From Bordetella ansorpii (GTDB taxonomy: Bacteria > Pseudomonadota > Gammaproteobacteria > Burkholderiales > Burkholderiaceae_B), in NCBI RefSeq assembly GCF_900078315.1, contig NZ_FKBS01000008.1:26471-90470 (forward strand): a DNA stretch of 64,000 bases, given 5' to 3'. Numbering within the stretch: the first letter of the stretch is position 1; each line of letters starts with the position of its first letter. This document shows, piece by piece, positions 25,357 to 34,325 of this stretch. The notes below the pieces were generated by a model that did not search any database, was not told the DNA's origin, and worked only from the letters and a program-made list of their open reading frames with translations. Made by a program: the position numbers and the translations under genes.

Positions 25357-26646
25357 TCAGAAGCCCATGACCTGACGGTAGTACTGATACATCGAACGGA
25401 TGGCCGCCTCGGAGATCAGCGTCTCGGAGGTGCCGAGCTTGCCGCTTTCCAGTTTCAGCACGTTCAGGTCGGTGCTCGAACGCCGTACGCCTTCCTGCAC
25501 GAACTTCATGGCCTCGTTGTCTTCCAGCCCGAGGAATCCGGCGGGGCCCATCAGGTTGCCCTGGCGCAGGCGATGGCGCTGCATCTCTTCCGTGTCGTCC
25601 TCGTAACCGAACATGGTCCATTGCATGATCATGCTGTTGGGGCCGTTGGGGATGATGTGGCGCACGCCGAGCGTATTCATCTCGCGCTGCACGATGAGGT
25701 TCGGCCAGATGGTCTGCATGGTGACCGACCAGGGCGAATCGAACTCCTTGACGTATTCCAGGAAACGGTCGTCGCGCAGCCGCAAGCCGTCGTGGAACGA
25801 GCGCATTTCCTTTTTGTTCTCTTCACTGACCGTGGCGTACTTCTCCTCGCTCTTGGCCGATGCCATGGTGCCGTGACGGCCGTGCACCGTATCCACGGTC
25901 ATCGCCGACTTGTTGCCGGCCACCAGCAGGCCGAACACCACCAGGAACGAATGCAGCAGGGTCGCGTGGTACGGATCCTTCAGGTTCTCGTGGTACATCT
26001 TCCAGTTGCAGGGCAGCTCGTTGCGGTAGTAGCCCAGCAGTTTCAGCGGACGGCCGGGAAATACCGCATCGAAGTCCACCAGCATCTCGGGCGTCAGGTA
26101 TTCCTCGATCGGCTCGACGTCGTCGGAATACGACGCGAAAATCACGCCGTGGCGCGTGGTGACGTTCAGCTTGCGCAGGCCGTGCTCTTCGTTGCGGAAG
26201 TCACGCGGCATGCCGCCGGCCTTGTTCACGCCGCGCTTGAACGGCACCCCCTGCAGATTGCCCTTCAGGTCATAAGACCACTGGTGGTAGGGGCACACGA
26301 ACTCTTTGGCCTTGCCCTGGCCGTGGCGGCAGAACTCCGCGCCACGGTGCGCACACCGGTTCTCGAAGACATGCAGGCCGCCGTCTTCCGCGCGCGACAC
26401 CACCACGGGCACGGCGCCCACATACGACCGCTTGTAGCTGCCGGGCTCGGGCACTTCGGCTTCCAGCGCCACATAGTTCCAGGTCTTGCCGCGAAAGATG
26501 CGGTCCTGCTCCTGCTCGTAGACCGCCTGGCTGGTATAGACCCAGTCAGGCACGAAATGCAGGGCGTCCTCGGGCCAGGTGCAGTCTTGCAGCGGCGGAT
26601 CCTTGCGGGCGGGAGTGATGCCGATCACGGTTTGCGATTGATACAT
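25357..26646 (-). CDS. picB: Rieske oxygenase large (alpha) subunit, predicted 6-hydroxypicolinate 3-monooxygenase
   Basis: A 429-residue catalytic subunit. Rieske ligands are Cys98, His100, Cys118 and His121 (CAHRG...CPYHQW). The mononuclear iron site is EN-x2-D-x2-H-x4-H with Asp224, His227 and His232 (ENLKDPYHATLLH); Asp224 is the bridging residue to the neighbouring Rieske domain. It resembles benzoate/anthranilate/salicylate-type oxygenases. The four-component PicB of Alcaligenes faecalis hydroxylates 6-hydroxypicolinate at C3. Matching component count and neighbours support the same role here. Substrate is inferred from context; a carboxylated aromatic substrate would fit the family equally. 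Confidence 0.85.
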   Translation of the reverse strand: MYQSQTVIGITPARKDPPLQDCTWPEDALHFVPDWVYTSQAVYEQEQDRIFRGKTWNYVALEAEVPEPGSYKRSYVGAVPVVVSRAEDGGLHVFENRCAHRGAEFCRHGQGKAKEFVCPYHQWSYDLKGNLQGVPFKRGVNKAGGMPRDFRNEEHGLRKLNVTTRHGVIFASYSDDVEPIEEYLTPEMLVDFDAVFPGRPLKLLGYYRNELPCNWKMYHENLKDPYHATLLHSFLVVFGLLVAGNKSAMTVDTVHGRHGTMASAKSEEKYATVSEENKKEMRSFHDGLRLRDDRFLEYVKEFDSPWSVTMQTIWPNLIVQREMNTLGVRHIIPNGPNSMIMQWTMFGYEDDTEEMQRHRLRQGNLMGPAGFLGLEDNEAMKFVQEGVRRSSTDLNVLKLESGKLGTSETLISEAAIRSMYQYYRQVMGF

Positions 26647-26671
26647 GAAAGAGCTCCGATGAGCCGCGCGT

Positions 26672-27943
26672 TCAGGCGGAACGCTGCAGGCAGGATTTGA
26701 CGAAAGGCTTCAGGGCGCAGGCAGGATCGGCGAACGCGTGCGCGTCGATGGCGGCCGCCTGCTCGAACAACGGGCGCAGCACGCGCAGGTCGCCACCGGC
26801 ATTGATGGCCACGCCGTGCACCGGCACGCCCTCGCGCAGGCCCACGGCCAACAGCCTGGGGGCATCGTCGGCGGGCTGCGCCGTGCCTCGCATGACGTAC
26901 TGCAGGCCCGGTTGCGCAGCGCCCAGGATCTGGATGTTGCAGCCGAGCTGGTCGGTCCAGAACCAGGGGTAGGGCGTCACGGGGCGTTCGGCCTGCAACA
27001 GGGAAGCGGCGGCGATGGCGCCGTGCGTGTTGGCGTTCTGCCAGGATTCGGTGCGCACGGCCTGCGCGTCCGGTTCGCGGCATTGGCTGGCGCAATCTCC
27101 CGCGGCCCAGACATGCGGGTCCGCCGTGCGGCAGTCCGCGTCCACCAGCACGCCCGCCGTGGCCGCGCACAGGGGCAACCCCGCCGATGACGCCAGTTCG
27201 GTATTGGGGACGAGGCCGATGGCCACCAGCACCTGGTCGGCCTCGATCTGGTTGCCGTCGGACAGCGCCAGCGTGGTGCCGGCGGCGGTGGCGCCCGGCA
27301 CCGCGCCGCAGACCGAGACTTCCAGGCGCACGTCCAGGCCCGCTGCGCGGGCGCGCAACAGCAGCCACTCGCTGAGCACGGGCGGCAGCACCCGTCCCAG
27401 CAACGCCGGCGCGCCTTCGATCACGGTGACGGCCGCGCCGCGCTGGCTGGCGGTCCATGCCGCTTCGAGCCCCAGGAATCCGCCGCCGACGACCGCCAGC
27501 CGCACGCCCGGGGCCAGGGCGGCGCCCAGCGCCATGGCATCGTCCAGGGTGCGCAGCACATGCACATTGGGCAGGCGCTCTGGCAGCAGCGGCAGGCGCC
27601 GCGCGCGGCCGCCGGTGGCCAGCAGGCACGCGTCATACGGCAGGCGCCTGCCATCGGCCAGTACGACTTCGCGCTGCGCGCGGTCCAGCGCGCTGGCCAC
27701 GGCCCCCGAGACCACGCGGATGTCGTGGTCCGCGTAGTACTGCGCCGGGTGCAGGCGCCCCACGCCGGCATCGACGCCCGCGCCCAGGGCTTCCTTGGAC
27801 AGGGGCGGGCGTTCGTACGGCAGGTGCGCCTCGTCGCCCACCAGCGTAATGACGCCGGCGTAGCCCCGTTCGCGCAGCGTGCGCGCGGCGACGGCGCCGG
27901 CCTGTCCCGCGCCGACGATCACGATGGAGGCGGGTACGGCCAT
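26672..27943 (-). CDS. FAD-dependent ferredoxin reductase of the Rieske oxygenase
   Basis: A 423-residue reductase of the BphA4/HcaD type. The first dinucleotide motif is IVIVGAGQAGAVAARTLRERGY, followed by the LPYERPPLSKEAL block. The NADH site is RLAVVGGGFLGLEAAW, and VWAAGDCASQC carries the FAD-pyrophosphate Asp. It passes electrons from NADH to the Rieske ferredoxin encoded just upstream (3-bp gap). The alpha subunit gene follows 25 bp later. It forms the electron-entry component of the four-part hydroxylase. Confidence 0.9.
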   Translation of the reverse strand: MAVPASIVIVGAGQAGAVAARTLRERGYAGVITLVGDEAHLPYERPPLSKEALGAGVDAGVGRLHPAQYYADHDIRVVSGAVASALDRAQREVVLADGRRLPYDACLLATGGRARRLPLLPERLPNVHVLRTLDDAMALGAALAPGVRLAVVGGGFLGLEAAWTASQRGAAVTVIEGAPALLGRVLPPVLSEWLLLRARAAGLDVRLEVSVCGAVPGATAAGTTLALSDGNQIEADQVLVAIGLVPNTELASSAGLPLCAATAGVLVDADCRTADPHVWAAGDCASQCREPDAQAVRTESWQNANTHGAIAAASLLQAERPVTPYPWFWTDQLGCNIQILGAAQPGLQYVMRGTAQPADDAPRLLAVGLREGVPVHGVAINAGGDLRVLRPLFEQAAAIDAHAFADPACALKPFVKSCLQRSA

Positions 27944-27946
27944 CGT

Positions 27947-28258
27947 TCAGGCCTCCAGTTGCGCAAAGATCGCGCCATCCTCGACACGCACCGGGTACAC
28001 GCTGATCGGAACGGTCGCCGGCGCGCACTCCGGCTCGCCGGTACGCAGATTGAAACGGGCCTGATGCAGAGGGCATTCGACGCAGCCGTCTTCCACATAC
28101 CCCTCGGCCAGCATGGCGTGGCCATGGGTACAGACACCGTCGGACAGAAAGTACTCGCCATCGCATTTGTAGAGGGCCAGTTGCATCTGGCCGACGGTCA
28201 GCGCGATGGCGCTGTCGTCATCGACCTGATCGGTGGAGGCGATGCGTATCCAGTTCAT
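27947..28258 (-). CDS. Rieske ferredoxin of the oxygenase system
   Basis: A 103-residue ferredoxin with the Rieske ligands Cys43-x-His45 (CTHGHAML) and Cys62-x2-His65 (CPLHQARF), as in BphA3/CarAc proteins. It is cytoplasmic and carries electrons from the FAD reductase to the oxygenase alpha subunit. It is first in the minus-strand operon ferredoxin-reductase-alpha-beta. ATG 28258 is preceded by ccggagaaaacc. An operator palindrome lies 20 bp upstream of the start. Confidence 0.9.
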   Translation of the reverse strand: MNWIRIASTDQVDDDSAIALTVGQMQLALYKCDGEYFLSDGVCTHGHAMLAEGYVEDGCVECPLHQARFNLRTGEPECAPATVPISVYPVRVEDGAIFAQLEA

Positions 28259-28277
28259 GGTTTTCTCCGGCAATTAA

Positions 28278-28289
28278 TCAGTACACTGA
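28278..28289. promoter_or_regulatory. MarR operator copy 2 (ferredoxin-oxygenase promoter)
   Basis: TCAGTACACTGA: two perfect 5-bp arms around AC, 20 bp upstream of the ferredoxin ATG. On the minus strand it follows TAGACT, a weak -35-like hexamer, and precedes ttaattg, so it probably covers the promoter spacer and -10 region. Confidence 0.68.
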
Positions 28290-28473
28290 GCAAAGTCTAG
28301 CAGCGATGCATCGATTCTTCCAGCGTTTGTGGCAGGAATGAACTACGGGAAAACACGGGGCTCCGCGGGGCGTACAACACTGGTGCAGGCATGCATTTTC
28401 CTGGGCATCGCATGCGCCGATACGGTGCGTGAAAAACGCCGGAAATTTGTCCGCATGCTGAGGATTCAACCTA

Positions 28474-28503
28474 TTGACGAACCTGCAAAGTAATCAGCAT
28501 ACT
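28474..28503 (+). promoter_or_regulatory. Predicted promoter of the transporter/hydroxylase operon
   Basis: TTGACG at 28474-28479 is a five-of-six match to the sigma70 -35 box. Eighteen bases later CATACT (28498-28503) is a four-of-six -10 candidate. The -10 lies inside operator copy 3, which would allow simple repression by steric block. Transcription would start about 120 bp before the TRAP receptor ATG. Confidence 0.5.
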
Positions 28504-28508
28504 GATTA
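28491..28508. promoter_or_regulatory. MarR operator copy 3 (TRAP/molybdenum hydroxylase promoter)
   Basis: TAATCAGCATACTGATTA: perfect 7-bp arms (TAATCAG/CTGATTA) around CATA. Its central 12 bases, TCAGCATACTGA, align with the other copies. It is the longest inverted repeat of the set and overlaps the predicted -10 box. Confidence 0.68.
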
Positions 28509-28631
28509 ATAGCACGACGGCTGACAGTCAGTGCGATGCGCTTCACGCGAGATGGCACGATCCTTGCATGGGTAAGGTTGCCGCTCGCAGACCAGGGCCG
28601 GTCGGCCTCACGAATCAAGGGGAATTGAGTT

Positions 28632-29717
28632 ATGCAACGTCGTCGTTTCCTGACCCAGGCGGCAGGTATGGGAGCCGCCATCGCGGCCGTTCCGGCAATT
28701 GCGCAGGAAGGCGCCACTGTGCGCTGGCGCATGTCCACCAGTTGGCCCAAGAGCCTGGACGCCATGTACGGCTCGGCCGACGAACTGGCCAAGCGCGTAT
28801 CCGAACTGACGGGCGGAAAATTCGAGATCCGCGTCTTTCCCGCGGGCGAGATCGTGCCGCCGGCGCAGAACATGGACGCCGTCAGCAACGGCACCGTGGA
28901 ATGCAACCACGTGCTGAGCACCTTCCACCTGGGCAAGAACACCGCGCTGGCGTTCGACACCGGCCTGTCGTTCGGCCTCAGTGCGCGGCAGCACAACGCA
29001 TGGATCCACTACGGCGGCGGCCTGGAAAAGCTGCGGGCCCTCTACAAGAAATACAACATCGTCAATCACGTCTGTGGAAACGTCGGCGTGCAGATGGGCG
29101 GCTGGTTCCGCCGCGAGATCAAGACGGTCGATGACCTGAAAGGCCTGAAGATGCGCATCGGCGGCATCGGCGGCATGGTGCTGTCCAAGCTGGGCGCGAT
29201 TCCTCAGCAGATTCCGCCGGGCGATATCTACCCCTCGCTGGAGAAGGGCACGATCGACGCGGCCGAGTGGATCGGTCCTTACGACGATCTCAAGCTGGGC
29301 CTGAACAAGGTGGCCCCGTTCTACTACTCGCCGGGCTGGTTCGAGGGCAGCGCGTCCATCACCACCATGGTCAACGCCGCGGCCTGGGCCGCGCTGCCGC
29401 CGCTGTTCAAGGCCGCCTTCGAGTGCGCATGCTCCGAACAGACCATGAAGATGCTGGCCAAGTACGACGCCAGCAATCCCGGCGCGATGAAGTCGCTGCT
29501 GGCGGGCGGCGCCAAGCTGTCGTTCTTCCCGCGCGACGTGATGGACGCCGCCTACAAGGCGTCGCAGGAACTCTGGAAGGAACAGGTCGCGGCCAATGCC
29601 GATTTCGCGGCGCTGTTCCCGCAGTGGTCGGAATTCCAGCGTGACCAGGCCAGCTGGTTCCGCGTGGCCGAAAGCGCGCTGGACAATTACACGTTCCAGG
29701 CGGTGACGCGTCGTTGA
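28632..29717 (+). CDS. dctP: TRAP transporter receptor, DctP/TakP-like
   Basis: A 361-residue periplasmic receptor with a twin-arginine-like signal (MQRRRFLTQAAGMGAAIAAVPAIAQ). The body closely follows the alpha-keto-acid receptor TakP: VRWRMSTSWPKSLDAMYGSADELAKRVSE, VQMGGWFRREIKTVDDLKGLKMRIGG and GTIDAAEWIGPYDD. TakP holds a carboxylate with an Arg and a bound cation. Picolinate, whose ring nitrogen sits next to its carboxylate, could chelate a cation in the same way (inference). Its membrane subunits are encoded about 7 kb downstream (36950, 37591), which is unusual. Confidence 0.88.
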   Translation: MQRRRFLTQAAGMGAAIAAVPAIAQEGATVRWRMSTSWPKSLDAMYGSADELAKRVSELTGGKFEIRVFPAGEIVPPAQNMDAVSNGTVECNHVLSTFHLGKNTALAFDTGLSFGLSARQHNAWIHYGGGLEKLRALYKKYNIVNHVCGNVGVQMGGWFRREIKTVDDLKGLKMRIGGIGGMVLSKLGAIPQQIPPGDIYPSLEKGTIDAAEWIGPYDDLKLGLNKVAPFYYSPGWFEGSASITTMVNAAAWAALPPLFKAAFECACSEQTMKMLAKYDASNPGAMKSLLAGGAKLSFFPRDVMDAAYKASQELWKEQVAANADFAALFPQWSEFQRDQASWFRVAESALDNYTFQAVTRR

Positions 29718-29758
29718 GCCACGGCCGGCCAGCCGTCTCATCACCATAGAGGTGTTTC

Positions 29759-32188
29759 ATGCAAGACAAGCCCCACGCCGCCCACGGCGCCAAGCCCCAA
29801 GGCGTCGGCGCGCGTGTTCCCCGCAAGGAGGACACGCGCCATCTCATGGGCCGCGGCCAGTTCGTCGGCGACATGTCCATGCCCGGCCTGCGCGAGGTCG
29901 CCTTCCTGCGCAGCCCGCTGGCCCATGCCCGCGTGGCCGATGTCCGCATCCCGCCGGCGCTGGACGGCAAGGTGTTCACGCGTGAGCACATGCAGGTGCT
30001 GGACATCGTGGCCGACTCGACGCTGCCGACGTACCAGCGTTCGGCCCAGCCGCCGCTGGCGCGCGGCAAGGTGCGCTTCGTCGGCGAACCGGTGGTCATG
30101 GCGGTGGCGGCCACGCGCGCCGAGGCCGAAGACCTGATCGAAGAAGTCGGCGTGGATTACGACGAGCTGCCGGTCTACGCCAGTGCCCAGGCCGCGTTGG
30201 CCGCGCAGGGCGATCTGGTGCATGAGGAATGGCGCGACAATCTCTTCGTCACGCTGAAGGCCGAGAAGGATTTCGCGCCCGAGCAACTGGACGCGCCCGT
30301 GGTGGTGCGACGGCGCGTCGAACTGGCGCGCCAGTGCATGGTTCCCATGGAAGGCAAGGCGGTGCTGGCGTACTGGGATCACCGGGAAGACCAGTTGGTG
30401 GTGGTCAGCGCGACCCAGGTGCCGCACATGATCCGCACCGGCTTGGCGCAATGCCTGGAACTGGACCAGGCCAAGGTGCGTGTCATCTCTCCGGACGTGG
30501 GCGGCGCCTTCGGCTACAAGTGCGTGCTGCAGCAGGAAGAGCTTTGCGTGGCCTGGCTGGCCAAGACTTACAAGAAACCGTTCCGCTATCTCGAGGACCG
30601 CCGCGAACACCTGATCGCTGGCGCCAACACGCGCGAACACGACTACGAACTGACGGCCTATGCCGACCGCGACGGACGCCTGCTGGCCCTGGACGCCCAC
30701 ATCGTCATCGATGGCGGCGCCTATTCGGTCTGGCCGTTCACCATCGGCCTGGAGCCCGGGCAGGCCACCGGCAATCTGCCTGGGCCCTACGACTTCCAGC
30801 GCTACCGCTGCCTCACCCAGTGCGTGGCCACCAACAAGCCGGGCTTCGTCCCTTATCGCGGCGTGGCCCGCACCGGCGTCTGCTTCGCCATCGAACTGAT
30901 GATGGACAGCATTGCCTACCAGGTCGGCAAAGAGCCCTGGGAGGTGCGCATGCTGAATCTGGTCAAGCCCGAACAGATGCCCTACGTGAACGTGGCGAAC
31001 AAGCATTTCGACAGCGGCGACTATCCGGCCAGCCTGCGGCGCGCATTGCAGATGATCGACGCGCCCGCGGTACGCCGACGCCAGGCGCAGGCCGAGGCCG
31101 ATGGACGGCTGATCGGGCTGGGCGTGGCGACCTATACCGAGCAGTCCGCGCACGGTACCTCGGTCTTCGCGGCCTGGGGCACGCCCGTGATTCCTGGCTA
31201 TGACCAGGCGGCGGTGAAGATCACGCCCGATGGCGGCCTGGAGGTTCGCGTGGGCGTGCATTCGCACGGGCAGGGCATGGAGACCACGTTCGCGCAGATC
31301 GCCAACGAAGTCCTGGGCACCGATATTTCGCGCATCAAAGTGCTGCACGGCGACACCGGCCAGACGCCGTTCTCGACCGGCACCTACGCTTCGCGCGCCC
31401 TGGTGATGTCGGGAGGCGCGGTGTCGCAGGCCTGCAAGCGCCTGGCGCCGCGCCTGCTGCACATCGGCGCGCACATGCTGAACGCGACGCCCGACCGGGC
31501 CGAGTTGCGCGACGGATCGGTCTGGGTGGGCGAGCACTCGGTCAGCGTGCGCGAGATCGCCGACGCCTGGTACATCAACCCGCACAAGCTGCCCAGGGAC
31601 GCGGACATCGGCGGCCTGGAGACCACGGTGGGCTACAAGCCCAAGGTGGACACCGGCTCGTTCACCTACGCCAGCCATGCGGCGGTGGTGGCGCTGGACC
31701 CGGGCACGGGCGCCGTCGAGATCCTCGATTACGTCGCGGTCGAAGACTGCGGCACCATGATCAACCCCATGGTGGTCGAGGGCCAGACCTTCGGCGGCAT
31801 CGCCCAGGGCCTGGGGACGGCGCTCTACGAAGAAACCCCTTACGACGAGAACGGCCAGCCGCTGGCCTCGACGTTCGCCGACTACGTCATGCCCGGCGCG
31901 ACCGAAGTCCCGTCCATCCGGATCGACCATTTCGAGACCCCGTCGCCGCACACGGAATTCGGCGCCAAGGGCATGGGCGAGGGCGGCGCGATCGCCCCTC
32001 CCGCCGTCATCTACAACGCGGTCAACGACGTGCTGCACCGGCTGCACGCGCCGCTGGTGCACCGCACGCCGCTGACGCCCCGGCGCCTGATGCACGCGCT
32101 GGCCGGGGCGGGCCGCGCGGCCGTCGCACCGGCGGGATCTTCGTCCGTCGCAACGCCGTCCGACGCCCTGATGGAGGTGGGCCAGTGA
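29759..32188 (+). CDS. picA: Molybdenum hydroxylase large subunit, predicted picolinate 6-dehydrogenase
   Basis: An 809-residue xanthine-dehydrogenase-family catalytic subunit. Seen: the molybdopterin motif DVGGAFGYK (near residue 250), the active-site loop PYRGVARTGVCFAIE (near 363, where xanthine dehydrogenase and CO dehydrogenase differ) and the catalytic Glu in GAKGMGEGGAIAPP (near 740). It would hydroxylate a ring carbon with water. In Alcaligenes faecalis, PicA converts picolinate to 6-hydroxypicolinate with three such subunits. The FAD and iron-sulfur subunits follow with 4-bp overlaps. Substrate assignment rests on the island context. Confidence 0.87.
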   Translation: MQDKPHAAHGAKPQGVGARVPRKEDTRHLMGRGQFVGDMSMPGLREVAFLRSPLAHARVADVRIPPALDGKVFTREHMQVLDIVADSTLPTYQRSAQPPLARGKVRFVGEPVVMAVAATRAEAEDLIEEVGVDYDELPVYASAQAALAAQGDLVHEEWRDNLFVTLKAEKDFAPEQLDAPVVVRRRVELARQCMVPMEGKAVLAYWDHREDQLVVVSATQVPHMIRTGLAQCLELDQAKVRVISPDVGGAFGYKCVLQQEELCVAWLAKTYKKPFRYLEDRREHLIAGANTREHDYELTAYADRDGRLLALDAHIVIDGGAYSVWPFTIGLEPGQATGNLPGPYDFQRYRCLTQCVATNKPGFVPYRGVARTGVCFAIELMMDSIAYQVGKEPWEVRMLNLVKPEQMPYVNVANKHFDSGDYPASLRRALQMIDAPAVRRRQAQAEADGRLIGLGVATYTEQSAHGTSVFAAWGTPVIPGYDQAAVKITPDGGLEVRVGVHSHGQGMETTFAQIANEVLGTDISRIKVLHGDTGQTPFSTGTYASRALVMSGGAVSQACKRLAPRLLHIGAHMLNATPDRAELRDGSVWVGEHSVSVREIADAWYINPHKLPRDADIGGLETTVGYKPKVDTGSFTYASHAAVVALDPGTGAVEILDYVAVEDCGTMINPMVVEGQTFGGIAQGLGTALYEETPYDENGQPLASTFADYVMPGATEVPSIRIDHFETPSPHTEFGAKGMGEGGAIAPPAVIYNAVNDVLHRLHAPLVHRTPLTPRRLMHALAGAGRAAVAPAGSSSVATPSDALMEVGQ

Positions 32189-33072
32189 AAGCAGCCCGTT
32201 TCGATTACGCCCGCCCCGCCAGCCTGGCGGATGCGCTGAAGGGCCTGATGACCGCCGGACACGGGGCCAAGCCCATGTCGGGCAGCCAGTCGCTGGGGCC
32301 GATGCTGAACCTGCGCCTGGCCCGGCCCGGCGCCGTGGTGGATGTGTCCGGCGTCGCGGAATTGCGCAAGGTGGAGCAACGGGGCGAGCGCCTGCGGGTG
32401 GGCGCGGCGGTGACGCATGCCGAGATCGAGGATGGCGTGCACGCGCCGCTCAGGAACCATCCCATGCAGGGCGTGGCCGGGCGCATCGCCTACCGGGCGG
32501 TGCGCAACCGGGGCACGCTGGGCGGCAGCCTGGCCCACGCCGACCCGGCGGCGGACTGGGTGGTGGTGTGCGCCGGCCTGGGCGCCAGGCTGGAGATCGC
32601 GGATGCCGACGGCGCAGTGCGCCACGAGACCGTGCAGCGCTTCATGGCGGGCGCCTACACCACCTCGCTCCAGGAGGGCGAACTGATCGTGGCGGTGGAC
32701 GTGCCGGCCGCCAGCGCCGACAGCCGCTTCGGCTACTACAAGTTCTGCCGCAAGACGGGCGAGTTCGCGGAGGCCAGTTGCGTGGCCTGGTTCGATCCCC
32801 GCAGCCGCACCGCGCGTCTCGTGCTGGGCGCGCTCGACGCCACGCCGCGGTCGCTGACGGCGCTGGCGCAGGCCTGTGCGCGGCAGGGCGGGGCGGCGGT
32901 GACCGCGGCGGCGGTACGCGGCGCGGTCGAACAGGCCCTGCCCGAAAAGGATGCGGTCGAACGCCGCCTGTACGAAACCGTGGTGGCCCGCTGCCTGGCC
33001 CAGGCGCTGGGCACGCCCGCCAACCTGATCGATGACATGCCGCCCCGCGGGGCCGGCGAGGCAAAGCCATGA
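32185..33072 (+). CDS. Molybdenum hydroxylase FAD subunit (CoxM-type)
   Basis: A 295-residue FAD-binding subunit. It begins ARFDYARPASLADALKGL, with the FAD-loop motif AKPMSGSQSLGPMLNLRLARP and the second signature RNRGTLGGSLAHADPAADW, typical of CoxM/XdhB. It shuttles electrons from the iron-sulfur clusters to an acceptor. The GTG start overlaps the stop of the large-subunit gene (GTGA), and its own stop overlaps the next ATG, so the three subunits are translationally coupled. Confidence 0.9.
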   Translation: MKAARFDYARPASLADALKGLMTAGHGAKPMSGSQSLGPMLNLRLARPGAVVDVSGVAELRKVEQRGERLRVGAAVTHAEIEDGVHAPLRNHPMQGVAGRIAYRAVRNRGTLGGSLAHADPAADWVVVCAGLGARLEIADADGAVRHETVQRFMAGAYTTSLQEGELIVAVDVPAASADSRFGYYKFCRKTGEFAEASCVAWFDPRSRTARLVLGALDATPRSLTALAQACARQGGAAVTAAAVRGAVEQALPEKDAVERRLYETVVARCLAQALGTPANLIDDMPPRGAGEAKP

Positions 33073-34259
33073 GTCTGGTTTCAATGAAAGTCAACGGCGA
33101 AGCCGTGTGCCATGACGTCCCGGCGCGCATGCACCTGGGCGACTACCTGCGCGACGAGGCGCGCCTGACGGGCACGCATCTGGGATGCGAGCACGGCGTA
33201 TGCGGGGCGTGCACCGTGCTGGTGGACAACCGGCCGGTCCGGTCCTGCATCACCTTCGCGGTCGCCTGCGAGGCACGCGAGGTCGTCACGGTCGAAGGCT
33301 ACGACGAGGATCCGGTGATGCGCCGCCTGCGTGCCGCCTTCACCGCCCACCACGCCCTGCAGTGCGGTTTCTGTACGCCGGGCATGCTGGCCACCGCGCG
33401 CGACATCGCGCTGCGCCTGCCCGACGCCGACGAGAAGCGCGTGCGTATCGAGCTGTCCGGCAACCTGTGCCGCTGCACGGGCTATATGGGAATCGTGGCG
33501 GCAGTCCTCTCGGTGTTGCACGACCTGCGGGAACAACCCGATCCGGCCGTCGAGGCATTGCGCCGCGCACTGCCCGTCGCGCCGCCGCTGGCCGCGCTCG
33601 CGGACAGGCCGCTGCAGGTCTTCGAAGCGCGCCACGACGAGGACGAGGTCGCCGCGCCCACGCCGCCGGGCAGGCCCGCCGCCGGCGGCGCCAGGGAAGG
33701 AAAGGGCAAGGGGCAGCACATCGACGGCGAATTCAGCGTCCCGTTCCCGCCGGACGAGGTATGGACGTTCATGGTGGATCTGCCGCGCGTGGCGGGATGC
33801 CTGCCCGGCGCGCAGATCGTCTCCCGGCAGGGCGATGAAGTCCAGGGCCGGATCGGCATCAAGTTCGGTCCGATGCAGGCGGCGTTCGAAGGCAAGGCCA
33901 CGCTCGAACGCGATGACGCGGCGCGCGCCGCCATCCTGCGCGGGGCGGGCAAGGATACGGTCAGCCAGTCGCGCGCCCAGGGCGACATCGGATACCGCCT
34001 GGAACAGGACGGGCAGGGCACCCGCGTCGTCATCGACATGGATTACGCCCTGCAAGGACCGCTGGCGCAGTTCTCGCGCTCCGGCCTGGTGCAGGATTTC
34101 GTACGCCGCATGATCGCCGAGTTCGGCCGCAACGTGGCCAGGCGCATGCAGAACCCCGACGCCGCCGATGACGCGCCGGTGGCCGCCCTCAATCCCCTTG
34201 CCCTGTTCTTCGGGGTGCTGAAGGACCGCATCATGCGCCTGTTCCGACGCCGGACGTAG
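33069..34259 (+). CDS. [2Fe-2S] small subunit fused to a CoxG/SRPBCC domain
   Basis: A 396-residue fusion. Residues 1-160 form the normal small subunit with two clusters: a plant-type site ([22 protein letters not shown]) and an XDH-type helical site (CGFCTPGM...CRCTGYMG). A Pro/Ala-rich linker (about 170-220) leads to an SRPBCC/CoxG domain ([34 protein letters not shown] to about residue 365), then a short hydrophobic-basic tail ([20 protein letters not shown]). Stand-alone CoxG anchors CO dehydrogenase to the membrane, so the fusion may tether this hydroxylase to the inner membrane (inference). The ATG overlaps the FAD-subunit stop. Confidence 0.88.
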   Translation: MSLVSMKVNGEAVCHDVPARMHLGDYLRDEARLTGTHLGCEHGVCGACTVLVDNRPVRSCITFAVACEAREVVTVEGYDEDPVMRRLRAAFTAHHALQCGFCTPGMLATARDIALRLPDADEKRVRIELSGNLCRCTGYMGIVAAVLSVLHDLREQPDPAVEALRRALPVAPPLAALADRPLQVFEARHDEDEVAAPTPPGRPAAGGAREGKGKGQHIDGEFSVPFPPDEVWTFMVDLPRVAGCLPGAQIVSRQGDEVQGRIGIKFGPMQAAFEGKATLERDDAARAAILRGAGKDTVSQSRAQGDIGYRLEQDGQGTRVVIDMDYALQGPLAQFSRSGLVQDFVRRMIAEFGRNVARRMQNPDAADDAPVAALNPLALFFGVLKDRIMRLFRRRT

Positions 34260-34325
34260 CCCGGCCCCGATTCACCCCGGTTTTCCTGTTGGTTTTCAGA
34301 TATCCCGTTTTTGTTGGGAGGCACC

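Larger units (their letters stand above)
28259..28631. promoter_or_regulatory. Divergent promoter region of the two large island operons
   Basis: A 373-bp region without a gene between the ferredoxin (minus) and TRAP receptor (plus) genes. It carries one operator palindrome near each end (28278-28289 and 28491-28508), so each promoter has its own site. A separate perfect 10-bp palindrome, CGATGCATCG, is at 28304-28313. The middle part (about 28320-28465) shows no recognisable element. All plus-strand catabolic genes to 39252 may be transcribed from here. Confidence 0.7.
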
